Assembly (NCBI GenBank): GCA_029865485.1
Contig: JAOUGT010000014.1
Coordinates: 1-32,556 of the forward strand
Source of the DNA: Nitrospira sp.
Lineage (GTDB): Bacteria; Nitrospirota; Nitrospiria; Nitrospirales; Nitrospiraceae
Length of the DNA stretch: 32,556 nucleotides
Direction: 5' to 3'
Part shown: piece after piece, positions 1 to 6,392 of the stretch
Numbering within the stretch: position 1 is the first letter of the stretch
How the letters are laid out: the number at the start of each line of letters is the position of its first letter
Translations under genes and position numbers: made by a program
Notes under the pieces: model-generated
Told to the model about the DNA's origin: nothing
Databases searched by the model: none
The model's input: only the letters and a program-made list of their open reading frames with translations

Positions 1-1134
1 TACGGCGGAATTCTGGCAGGAGCGAGCCTTGTTCCGATCCTGCGAGACGCCGCCAACCAACCGCTGTCCTTTCCGCCCATCATCAACAGCCGGGAAGTCG
101 GTGAAGTGCAGGTGGGCGACGACCAGCTGTTCGTCGAAGTCACCGGCACGGACTTGCCGATGGTTGTGTTGACCTTGAACATTTTCGCGGCCAATCTTGC
201 CGACCGTGGGGCGATGATTGAGCCGATTCTTGTGGAGTATCCAACACGTACTCTGTTGGGCACACGAGTGGCCACACCACAGGATCTGCGGAAGAGCAAG
301 ACAATTTCCATTCACACGATCGAGCAAGCGCTCGGCCAAAAACTTGGTCTCAAAGTCGTGAAACAGGCGCTTGAGGTCTACGGCTATGAAGTGGCGACCG
401 GAAAGGGATCTGTTCGGGTAAAGCTGCCGCCTTATCGGCAGGATCTGATGCACACGATGGATGTGGTTGAAGACGTGGCCATGAGCCGTGGGTATGCTGA
501 GTTTACACCCGTCATGCCGTCGCAGTTTACGGTCGGTGGATTGTCCCGTATTGAACAAGTCTCCGACCGCGCTCGTGAGTTGATGGTGGGATTAGGATTT
601 CAGGAGATTATTTCCAATATCCTTGGCTCACCGGAACAGTATTCGGGGCATATGAGGATTGACGAGACGGAATGGGGGCAGATGGTCAGGGTCGACAATG
701 TGATGACGTTGAACTTTTCCTGTCTGCGGCAATGGATGCTGCCCTCGTTGCTGCGCATCGAAGCTGCTTCGAGCCGGGCATTCTACCCGCATCGCTTGTT
801 CGAAGCCGGCGATGTGGCCATTCCCGATGCAACGTCCGAGTTGGGATCTCGGACGGAGACCATCCTGGGTGCGGTGATCGCCCATGCTACGGCGCATTTT
901 TCTGAAATTCATTCATGCCTGGATACGCTGTTCTATCACTTGGGGAAGGAGTACCGGTTGGAACCAGTCCCACACCCCTCATTTTTGGAAGGTCGTGCTG
1001 GGCGCATTCTGGTTGAGGAAAGGCTCATCGGCATTATCGGTGAGGTCCATCCAGAAGTGCTCGAGCGTTGGCAAATCGCCATGCCGGTTGTCGCCTTCGA
1101 CGTCAACCTCTCGCAGCTCATCCGTCAGGGGTAA
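1..1134 (+). CDS. pheT: Phenylalanine--tRNA ligase beta subunit, archaeal-type, 3' part
   Basis: The frame is open from base 1, so the gene enters from the left and at least 377 codons are visible. The product is the beta chain of the cytosolic PheRS heterotetramer that charges tRNA-Phe. The visible part starts in the B3/4 region with FPPIINSREVGEV, a signature resembling the short archaeal/eukaryotic form. The B5 domain follows, then the catalytic-like core with RLFEAGDV. The protein ends soon after EVHPEVLERW with no C-terminal FDX-ACB anticodon-binding domain, which the roughly 800-residue bacterial form carries. This supports the short type. It converges on rplT, whereas in many bacteria pheST follows rplT on the same strand. 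pheS is not visible and may lie upstream. Identification is firm; the subtype is inferred from these features. Confidence 0.93.
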   Translation, partial: YGGILAGASLVPILRDAANQPLSFPPIINSREVGEVQVGDDQLFVEVTGTDLPMVVLTLNIFAANLADRGAMIEPILVEYPTRTLLGTRVATPQDLRKSKTISIHTIEQALGQKLGLKVVKQALEVYGYEVATGKGSVRVKLPPYRQDLMHTMDVVEDVAMSRGYAEFTPVMPSQFTVGGLSRIEQVSDRARELMVGLGFQEIISNILGSPEQYSGHMRIDETEWGQMVRVDNVMTLNFSCLRQWMLPSLLRIEAASSRAFYPHRLFEAGDVAIPDATSELGSRTETILGAVIAHATAHFSEIHSCLDTLFYHLGKEYRLEPVPHPSFLEGRAGRILVEERLIGIIGEVHPEVLERWQIAMPVVAFDVNLSQLIRQG

Positions 1135-1193
1135 GCCGCCGATACTCCACGTTGTTTGCTTGAGCGTCACCCAACGTGTGGCGTCATGAAACT

Positions 1194-1230
1194 CACGAGG
1201 GGGAGCAACAGTCTGTTGCTCCCCCTCGTG
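1194..1230. terminator. Perfect 17-bp hairpin between convergent pheT and rplT
   Basis: CACGAGGGGGAGCAACA (1194-1210) is followed by GTC and then its exact reverse complement (1214-1230). It lies 60 bases after the pheT stop and 32 bases beyond the rplT stop. Neither side has a strong T run, so it may be a bidirectional stem that blocks read-through or protects mRNA 3' ends rather than a textbook intrinsic terminator. Confidence 0.75.
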
Positions 1231-1262
1231 CTGTGTCTGGTAGGTAGCCGCTGGTAGAGGAA

Positions 1263-1628
1263 TTATGCAGCTGCTGGCACGTGTTGCTTGGCCAAGCCGA
1301 CTAACTTCTCAAACCCAGTGGCGTCCTTGATGGCCATGTCCGAGAGAACTTTGCGATCCAACAGCACATTCGCCTTCTTGAGCGCATTCACAAACCGGTT
1401 ATACGTCAGCCCATGACTCCGCACCGCAGCGCTGATGCGCGCGATCCACAACTGGCGGAAATCCCGCTTCCGGTTCTTTCGCCCAGTGTAGGCGTATGTC
1501 AGGCCCTTATCTACACTTTCCGTTGCTGAACGGAACAATCGGCTTTTTCCTCCGTACTGCCCTGACGCCAGCTTGATCCGCTTTTTCCGTCTGGCTCTCG
1601 TTTTTGGTCCACCTTTTGCGCGAGGCAT
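1263..1628 (-). CDS. rplT: 50S ribosomal protein L20
   Basis: 121 residues, the usual L20 length. It starts MPRAKGGPKTRARRKK and has the basic N-terminal extension and the globular half with NRFVNALKKANVLLDRKVLSD typical of the family. L20 binds 23S rRNA early in 50S assembly, and in several bacteria it represses its own operon. It is the last gene of thrS-infC-rpmI-rplT. An AAAGGAGCA ribosome-binding site precedes the ATG. No L20-binding pseudoknot could be recognised by eye. Confidence 0.98.
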   Translation of the reverse strand: MPRAKGGPKTRARRKKRIKLASGQYGGKSRLFRSATESVDKGLTYAYTGRKNRKRDFRQLWIARISAAVRSHGLTYNRFVNALKKANVLLDRKVLSDMAIKDATGFEKLVGLAKQHVPAAA

Positions 1629-1680
1629 GATTCATTGCTCCTTTTGGGTCCTGAAATTCATAACACCACACGATCGCCGT

Positions 1681-1875
1681 CTACGCATACGGCATGAGTC
1701 GATTCAATGTAGAAACAACCGTGGAATCCACCACTGCTGTTCCGCTCAATCGGCGTTTCCGGTCGTGCCGCTTGCTGGTCAATATGTGCCGCTTGCCCGC
1801 CTTGCGACGAACAATCTTGCCGCTTCCCGTTTTGGTAAATCGCTTGCTTGTTCCTGAATGCGACTTCATTTTCAT
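1681..1875 (-). CDS. rpmI: 50S ribosomal protein L35
   Basis: 64 residues starting MKMKSHSGTSKRF, with the very basic family pattern KIVRRKAGKRHILTSKR. The frame extends 8 codons further upstream, but the ATG at 1875 matches the usual L35 start and has an AAAGGAA site at good spacing, so it is preferred. L35 is a small 50S subunit protein. It sits between infC and rplT in the standard order. Most L35 proteins end at a similar point. Confidence 0.96.
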   Translation of the reverse strand: MKMKSHSGTSKRFTKTGSGKIVRRKAGKRHILTSKRHDRKRRLSGTAVVDSTVVSTLNRLMPYA

Positions 1876-1914
1876 GTGGAAATTCCTTTGGTTGAGCAAT
1901 CGCAGTGCTGGATG

Positions 1915-2424
1915 TCAATGTTTCGGGGCGACGATCATGATCAAACTACGTCCTTCCATACGAGGAGCATACTCGATCGTGCCGGCTTGTGCCAACTGTT
2001 CAATGACGGAGTTCATCACCGCGCGGCCCATCTCTTGGTTGGCCATTTCTCGCCCACGATAGGTCAGGGTCACCTTGGTCTTGTTGCCCTCTTCTAAGAA
2101 AGTCTTCATCTGTCGGACTTTGATTTCCAGATCGTGCTTATCGGTCCGGGGACGCAGCTTGATTTCTTTTACCTGCGTGGACTTTTGGTGCCGCCGGCTC
2201 TGATGATCCTTTTTGCTCAGCTCATATTTGTATTTCCCAAAGTCCATAATCCGGCAGACTGGGGGAACTGAATTGGGAGCGACCTCCACGAGATCGTAGC
2301 CGCCCTCTTGAGCCTGACGAAACGCATCCGGTGTCGGAAGAATACCGAGTTGCTCTCCCTCCGGACCGATCACACGAACTTCTCGGACTCGAATTTCACG
2401 ATTCACGCGCAATTTGGGGACGAT
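1915..2424 (-). CDS. infC: Translation initiation factor IF-3, probable AUC start
   Basis: IF-3 binds the 30S subunit, prevents subunit joining and proofreads the start codon. The N-domain (NREIRVREVRVIGPEGEQLG), linker (PPVCRIMDFGKYKYELSKK) and C-domain (KEIKLRPRTDKHDLEIK, VTLTYRGREM) are complete. The first standard-looking start, TTG at 2412, lies 18 bases from the only good Shine-Dalgarno (GAGAGAGGTGG, 2428-2438). An ATC at 2424-2422 lies 6 bases from GAGGTG, in frame, and gives the N-terminus (M)VPKLRVNREIR. Non-AUG starts (AUU, AUC, AUA) are an established feature of infC and allow IF-3 to repress itself, so the ATC is chosen. It begins 14 bases after the thrS stop. Confidence 0.95.
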   Translation of the reverse strand: MVPKLRVNREIRVREVRVIGPEGEQLGILPTPDAFRQAQEGGYDLVEVAPNSVPPVCRIMDFGKYKYELSKKDHQSRRHQKSTQVKEIKLRPRTDKHDLEIKVRQMKTFLEEGNKTKVTLTYRGREMANQEMGRAVMNSVIEQLAQAGTIEYAPRMEGRSLIMIVAPKH

Positions 2425-2438
2425 AGGCCACCTCTCTC

Positions 2439-4367
2439 TTAGTGGGTGTGTTGAAGCTCTCGCTGGGTGTGCTTGAGCTCGGATTGCAAAAGATTCACGA
2501 TCTCCGCCACGGTCATAGTACCTAAATTCGCGCCGCTTCGGCCCCTGACTGAAAGTGTTCCATTTTCGACTTCACGATTCCCCGCCACCAACATAAACGG
2601 GATCTTTGCCTTTTCAGCCTCGCGAATCTTGAATCCCATCTTCTCTTTCCGAAGGTCTGCTTCCACCCTGAAGCCGCTTGCTTTTAATTGTGCCACAACG
2701 GCATTGACATAGTCCTGCTGTTGATCCGTGATGTTGATGACCACAGCCTGTACGGGGGCCAGCCATGTTGGAAAGGCACCACCGTAATGCTCGATCAAGA
2801 TGCCGAAGAAACGTTCAATGGATCCCATCAAGGCACGATGAATCATGATCGGACGATGGGCTTTCCCGTCTTCCCCGATATAGCTCAAGTCAAACCGTTC
2901 GGGATTGTTGAAGTCCACCTGAACCGTGGAACATTGCCATGAACGGCCCAGGGCGTCTTTGATCTTAATGTCGATCTTGGGGCCATAAAACGCGCCGCCT
3001 CCAGGATCCAGTTGGAAAGCAATGTGACGACTCTTCAGTGAGGCTTCCAGAGCGCTGGTGGCCAATGTCCAATGCTCATCGCCACCGACCGACTCCTTCG
3101 GCCGTGTGGAGAGAAACACTTCGAATTCAGTGAATCCAAACGTTTGAAGGACGAAAAACGTAAAGTCCAGCACTCGACTGACTTCCGCTTCCATCTGGTC
3201 AGGCCGGCAGAAGAGATGGGCATCATCTTGGGTAAAGCCACGCACCCGCATGAGCCCGTGGAGGACCCCCGTCCGTTCATACCGGTAGACGGTGCCGAGC
3301 TCACCATATCGAATGGGGAGATCTCGATAGCTGCGCAGGTGAGACTGATAGATCATGATGTGGTAGGGGCAGTTCATCGGTTTGAGTTGGTACTCGCTGC
3401 CCTCCAGCTTCATCGACGGAAACATATTTTCACGATAGTAGTCGAGGTGCCCGCTGGTTTTCCAAAGATCGAGGCGGGCTGTGTGAGGGGAGTAGACCAG
3501 GTCGTATCCGTCACGAATATGTTGCTCTCGCCAGAAGTTCTCAATCAACAACCGGACTGCCGCCCCTTTGGGATGCCAGAGCACGAGCCCAGGACCGATT
3601 TCATCCTGAATACTGATCAGGTCCAGTTCTTTCCCGACTTTTCGATGGTCACGACGCTTAATTTCTTCCAGCCTGGCCAAGTAGGCGTCAACTTCGGCCT
3701 TGGTCGGAAAGGAGGTTCCGTAGATTCGCTGCAACATCGGGTTCCGCTCATCACCCCGCCAGTAGGCCCCTCCGGTGTTGAGCAGCTTGAGGGCGCCGAT
3801 GTGCCCAGTGGTGGGAAGGTGAGGACCTCGGCACAGATCGACAAAATCACCCTGTGTGTAGGCCGTGATCGGTTCACCATCGGGAAAGCCTTGAATCAGC
3901 TCAACCTTGTACTGCTCTCCACGAGAGGTGAAAAAATCAATGGCTTCCTGCTTGGAGAACTCTCTCCGTGTAATGGGGAGGTTGCGTTGAATGATATCCG
4001 CTGCACGAGCTTCGATCTTTTCCAGATCTTCAGGAGTGAAGGGACGCTCGAAGGCGAAGTCATAGTAGAAACTATCGTCCAATGCCGGGCCGATTGTCAG
4101 CTGGGCTGACGGGAACAGCTCTTTGACCGCTTGAGCCATGATGTGGGTACTGCTGTGGCGGTAGACCTCTCGGCCTTCCGCACTATCAAACCGAAGCGGT
4201 TCAATCAGGGCACCACCGGCCAGAGGTCGTGACAGGTCGACAACGGTCCCATCCACCTTGGCTGCGAGCACATCCTGTCCCGCCACTCCCAGTGTAGAAA
4301 GGGCGGTCGCTACGGTGTCACCCGCTTTCGTATCGGTACTGTGGCCGTCCTTGAGAGCAATCTTCAT
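2439..4367 (-). CDS. thrS: Threonine--tRNA ligase
   Basis: Class II synthetase that charges tRNA-Thr and edits mischarged Ser-tRNA-Thr; cytosolic homodimer. 642 residues, full length. The TGS domain spans about 1-60. The editing domain has H71, H75, C179 and H183 (HSSTH; DLCRGPH). The catalytic zinc ligands are C333 (MNCPYH), H384 (DDAHLF) and H510 (IMIHRALMG). A C-terminal anticodon-binding domain runs from about residue 540. It is the first gene of the thrS-infC-rpmI-rplT operon. No clear Shine-Dalgarno precedes the ATG. The 85-base leader between the tRNA-Val gene and the start contains a terminator-like hairpin, so attenuation is possible. Confidence 0.98.
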   Translation of the reverse strand: MKIALKDGHSTDTKAGDTVATALSTLGVAGQDVLAAKVDGTVVDLSRPLAGGALIEPLRFDSAEGREVYRHSSTHIMAQAVKELFPSAQLTIGPALDDSFYYDFAFERPFTPEDLEKIEARAADIIQRNLPITRREFSKQEAIDFFTSRGEQYKVELIQGFPDGEPITAYTQGDFVDLCRGPHLPTTGHIGALKLLNTGGAYWRGDERNPMLQRIYGTSFPTKAEVDAYLARLEEIKRRDHRKVGKELDLISIQDEIGPGLVLWHPKGAAVRLLIENFWREQHIRDGYDLVYSPHTARLDLWKTSGHLDYYRENMFPSMKLEGSEYQLKPMNCPYHIMIYQSHLRSYRDLPIRYGELGTVYRYERTGVLHGLMRVRGFTQDDAHLFCRPDQMEAEVSRVLDFTFFVLQTFGFTEFEVFLSTRPKESVGGDEHWTLATSALEASLKSRHIAFQLDPGGGAFYGPKIDIKIKDALGRSWQCSTVQVDFNNPERFDLSYIGEDGKAHRPIMIHRALMGSIERFFGILIEHYGGAFPTWLAPVQAVVINITDQQQDYVNAVVAQLKASGFRVEADLRKEKMGFKIREAEKAKIPFMLVAGNREVENGTLSVRGRSGANLGTMTVAEIVNLLQSELKHTQRELQHTH

Positions 4368-4397
4368 TGAGTCTAGTGCACAACCGCGAGCATGAGG

Positions 4398-4421
4398 AAA
4401 AACTCAGACGTCGTACGTCTG
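4398..4421 (-). terminator. Terminator or attenuator between tRNA-Val and thrS
   Basis: On the minus strand CAGACGT-ACG-ACGTCTG (4421-4405) is followed by AG and TTTTT (4402-4398). This is an intrinsic-terminator shape with a 7-bp stem. It lies 32 bases after the tRNA-Val 3' end and 30 bases before the thrS ATG. A 12-base palindrome GTCTGTACAGAC (4428-4417) overlaps its upstream arm, so an alternative fold is possible. Confidence 0.6.
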
Positions 4422-4452
4422 TACAGACCAACCCTACCGTTCAATTCATCTA

Positions 4453-4528
4453 TGGTAGGCGCGGACGGTCTTGAACCGTCGACCTCTACCGTGTCAAGGT
4501 AGCGCTCTCCCCCTGAGCTACGCGCCTA
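4453..4528 (-). tRNA. tRNA-Val (anticodon GAC)
   Basis: 76 bases including an encoded CCA. The acceptor TAGGCGC pairs with GCGCCTA. The D arm is GTAGCTCAGGGGGAGAGC, the anticodon stem CTACC/GGTAG closes the loop TTGACAC (anticodon GAC, reads GUC), and the T arm is GACGGTTCAAGACCGTC. The first pair is U1-A72, less common than G1-C72. The four arms leave little doubt. Confidence 0.97.
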
Positions 4529-4546
4529 TCCAGAAGAGGAGGCATG

Positions 4547-4573
4547 CTAATATAGCCCTGCCGATACTGTCAA
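4547..4573 (-). promoter_or_regulatory. Promoter of tRNA-Val
   Basis: TTGACA (4573-4568) and TATTAG (4552-4547) on the minus strand are separated by 15 bases. They lie just upstream of the mature tRNA 5' end at 4528. The -35 is perfect; the -10 is 4/6 and the spacing is short. Confidence 0.5.
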
Positions 4574-4598
4574 GAAAACGAAAGAGAAGACAGTCGCC

Positions 4599-4614
4599 CT
4601 TCAGGAACCTGAAG
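4599..4614 (-). terminator. Possible terminator of the HU gene
   Basis: The inverted repeat CTTCAGGTTCCTGAAG lies 47 bases beyond the HU stop codon on the minus strand and is followed by a pyrimidine-rich stretch. The stem is short (6-7 bp) and there is no clean T run, so the call is tentative. Confidence 0.35.
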
Positions 4615-4661
4615 AAGCCACCACCTTCTCCTTCTCTTATCGTCGGCACCCCCGGTAAAAT

Positions 4662-4934
4662 CTACTTCACAGCGATGCGAAGCTCTTTTCCGGCTGAAAA
4701 CTTGGGTACTTTCGCCGCTGGGATCCGGAGGGATTCGCCCGTTCTGGGGTTCCTCCCCATTCGTGCTTTCCGCTTGGAAATCGTAAAGGTGCCAAAATTG
4801 ACAAGAGAGACACGTTGTCCCTTCTTCAGTGAGGAGGTTACCGCACCGGTGAATGCTTCAAGGGCAGTTCCCGCTGCAACTTTGGTGATTCCAGCCGAAG
4901 CGGCCATCTTCGCGATCAGCTCTTCCTTTGTCAT
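4662..4934 (-). CDS. hup: HU family DNA-binding protein
   Basis: 90 residues, the exact HU length. HU is a small nucleoid protein that binds and bends DNA as a dimer. The helical N-terminus MTKEELIAKMA is followed by the beta-arm signature VNFGTFTISKRKARMGRNPRTGE and the C-terminal PKFSAGKELR. The frame is open further upstream, but the ATG at 4934 has a strong TAAGGAGGG site and matches the family start. It lies 66 bases after the Fis-type gene on the same strand, so the two may be cotranscribed. A second HU/IHF-type gene is at 31338. Confidence 0.95.
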   Translation of the reverse strand: MTKEELIAKMAASAGITKVAAGTALEAFTGAVTSSLKKGQRVSLVNFGTFTISKRKARMGRNPRTGESLRIPAAKVPKFSAGKELRIAVK

Positions 4935-5000
4935 AATGTCCCTCCTTAATGGGTAGTGAAGAAATGGAGAAAATGACTCCGGTGACACTGCATTGGCACA

Positions 5001-5588
5001 CTACGCACTCCGATTCGCTCTGAGCTTGGTTTGTTTCAGCGGGATATGCAAATTGGTGATCTTTTTTCGCAACGTGTTTCGGTTCAGTCCAAGCAGCTCC
5101 GCAGCTTGAATCTGATTGCCTCTGGTTTCTTGCAGCGCTGATGTAATGAGGGGGCGCTCTACCGCGGAGATGAGCATCGGGTGAAGGTTTCTTGCGGACC
5201 CGCTTCGCATCCCTTTGACGAATTCACCCATTTTCACTTCCAGGTAATTTTCCAGAGACCCGTCGCGGGTTTTGTTCAATTGGGGGCTGCCTGGTGCGAT
5301 CATGGCTTGGATCATGGTCAAGGTTTGTCGTAAGACGTCGCGGGTACCTTGGATGAACAGCGTCTGCGTGAAATCCAGATGATCGGGCCATGGAGCGACA
5401 GGCCCCTGGGTGCCGGATCGTTCCTCGATGACGACATCAACCCGATGGTTCGACGACTCTCTCTGAAAGGTGGCTGCATCCTGGAAGATGCTGATGGAGG
5501 CATCCGTAAAGATCTGTTGGACGTGAGTATGGACGGCCGGATCAGTCGTAAGCAATACGATATTGTATGTCGGTGATGACGTTGGCAT
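5001..5588 (-). CDS. Fis-type DNA-binding regulator with receiver-like N-terminus
   Basis: 195 residues. The C-terminal part, from about residue 108, resembles the whole Fis fold, ending in the helix-turn-helix QETRGNQIQAAELLGLNRNT and LRKKITNL. The N-terminal 100 residues (YNIVLLTTDPAVHTHVQQIF...) look like a degenerate response-regulator receiver. The aspartate pattern is not convincing, so phosphorylation is doubtful, and no AAA+ sigma54-activation domain is present. The frame is open to a TTG at 5645, but that TTG is part of a good -35 box, so the ATG at 5588 is preferred although its Shine-Dalgarno is poor. It sits upstream of HU on the same strand, suggesting a nucleoid or transcription role. 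The precise function is unknown. Confidence 0.8.
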   Translation of the reverse strand: MPTSSPTYNIVLLTTDPAVHTHVQQIFTDASISIFQDAATFQRESSNHRVDVVIEERSGTQGPVAPWPDHLDFTQTLFIQGTRDVLRQTLTMIQAMIAPGSPQLNKTRDGSLENYLEVKMGEFVKGMRSGSARNLHPMLISAVERPLITSALQETRGNQIQAAELLGLNRNTLRKKITNLHIPLKQTKLRANRSA

Positions 5589-5616
5589 GAAGGCACCATG
5601 TAGAAGAAGAGGGCGG

Positions 5617-5645
5617 ATTATTGCCCGGGGCAGAATCGATGTCAA
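5617..5645 (-). promoter_or_regulatory. Promoter of the Fis-type gene
   Basis: Minus strand TTGACA (5645-5640), a 17-base spacer, then AATAAT (5622-5617). The -35 is perfect and the -10 is 5/6. Initiation near 5610 would leave a leader of about 22 bases before the ATG at 5588. Confidence 0.7.
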
Positions 5646-5838
5646 TCGGATTTTCGGCCAGGGCCTTCTGTCGGCTCGATTTCACCACACCGAGGTGTGC
5701 GCGCAGAGATCTCGTATACACAAGGGGGCGAAGTGTTTACTGGCGACCTGGATTCAGGAGGCGGTAATACCAATAAATTGCAAGAGTGAAATACTTAGAT
5801 CGCCGATAGGCCATGAGTTTGGCGCGGACGAATCAGTC
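5646..5838. other. Divergent intergenic region, no gene seen
   Basis: The 313 bases between the Fis-type gene and rrf2 hold a promoter at each end, facing outward. The middle contains CACACCGAGGTGTG (5687-5700), a short inverted repeat that could be a regulator site. No convincing small gene or structured RNA was recognised. Confidence 0.4.
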
Positions 5839-5868
5839 TTGACAGGTTCAAGTTCGGAAGGGTACATT
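5839..5868 (+). promoter_or_regulatory. Promoter of the rrf2-sulfur operon
   Basis: TTGACA (5839-5844), an 18-base spacer and TACATT (5863-5868). The -35 is perfect and the -10 is 4/6. Initiation would fall near 5875, just before the palindrome at 5879-5894. Confidence 0.65.
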
Positions 5869-5878
5869 GCCCCATCCT

Positions 5879-5894
5879 AATTCCTACAGGAATT
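5879..5894 (+). promoter_or_regulatory. Palindrome over the rrf2 start region, probable operator
   Basis: AATTCCT-AC-AGGAATT is a perfect 7-2-7 inverted repeat. It lies between the predicted transcription start and the ATG at 5902, and its right arm contains the AGGA Shine-Dalgarno. Its GGAATT half-site resembles sites described for the cysteine regulator CymR, an Rrf2 protein; this comparison is from memory. It may instead act as an RNA hairpin hiding the ribosome-binding site. Confidence 0.55.
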
Positions 5895-5901
5895 GTAAAG
5901 A

Positions 5902-6351
5902 ATGAAAATGTCGAAGCGCGTAAGCTATGGGATTCTGACAGCCATTGATCTGGCCATTCATGCGAAAGACGCCCCTATTCAAGCGAAGGCCGTTTCAAGG
6001 CGCCAGGGCATTCCGCTCCGTTTCCTTGAGCAGGTACTTCATACCATGAAGAATGCCGGCTTGGTCGAAAGCCACCGCGGAGCGCAGGGCGGGTATGTGT
6101 TGGCGCGGAAGTCAGAGAACTTGTCACTTGCTGAGATATTTGAATCCCTTGAAGGGTCGGTCTTTCATCAGTCGGGTGTCAATCCGCTGCCCCGACATCG
6201 CCACATGGGAAAATCTGATCTCCTTCTTGGCGATGTGTGCGAACAACTTCAACAGGCTGAGCGGAAAGTCCTCGAGAGCATCACGGTTGAACAGCTGGCC
6301 GCCCGCCAGCGGCTCGTGGATGCGCAACGTAGCCCCATGTACCACATTTGA
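5902..6351 (+). CDS. Rrf2-family transcriptional regulator, CymR-like
   Basis: 149 residues. The N-terminal winged helix-turn-helix has the family recognition region GIPLRFLEQVLHTMKNAGLV and wing SHRGAQGGYVLAR (about residues 36-69). Iron-sulfur Rrf2 proteins such as IscR and NsrR carry three clustered cysteines. Here the region after the wing has only C113, so a [2Fe-2S] cluster is unlikely, as in CymR, which acts with cysteine synthase to repress sulfur genes. It is the first gene of the sulfate assimilation operon, 41 bases before the sulfite reductase, so it most likely controls that operon and itself through the palindrome at 5879. The ATG at 5902 is used; an alternative ATG is at 5908. 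The effector is unknown. Confidence 0.88.
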   Translation: MKMSKRVSYGILTAIDLAIHAKDAPIQAKAVSRRQGIPLRFLEQVLHTMKNAGLVESHRGAQGGYVLARKSENLSLAEIFESLEGSVFHQSGVNPLPRHRHMGKSDLLLGDVCEQLQQAERKVLESITVEQLAARQRLVDAQRSPMYHI

Positions 6352-6392
6352 ATGGACAAAGCTTCTTCTTCCTGGCGACTAAGGAGTGACCC

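Noticed and set aside
3072..4109. 345-codon frame on the plus strand
   Set aside because: It lies wholly within thrS on the opposite strand, has no family resemblance and no ribosome-binding site; thrS is complete and conserved.
5589..5645. Upstream extension of the Fis-type gene to a TTG start
   Set aside because: The TTG is the first part of a TTGACA box with a 17-base spacer to AATAAT, so it is better read as promoter.
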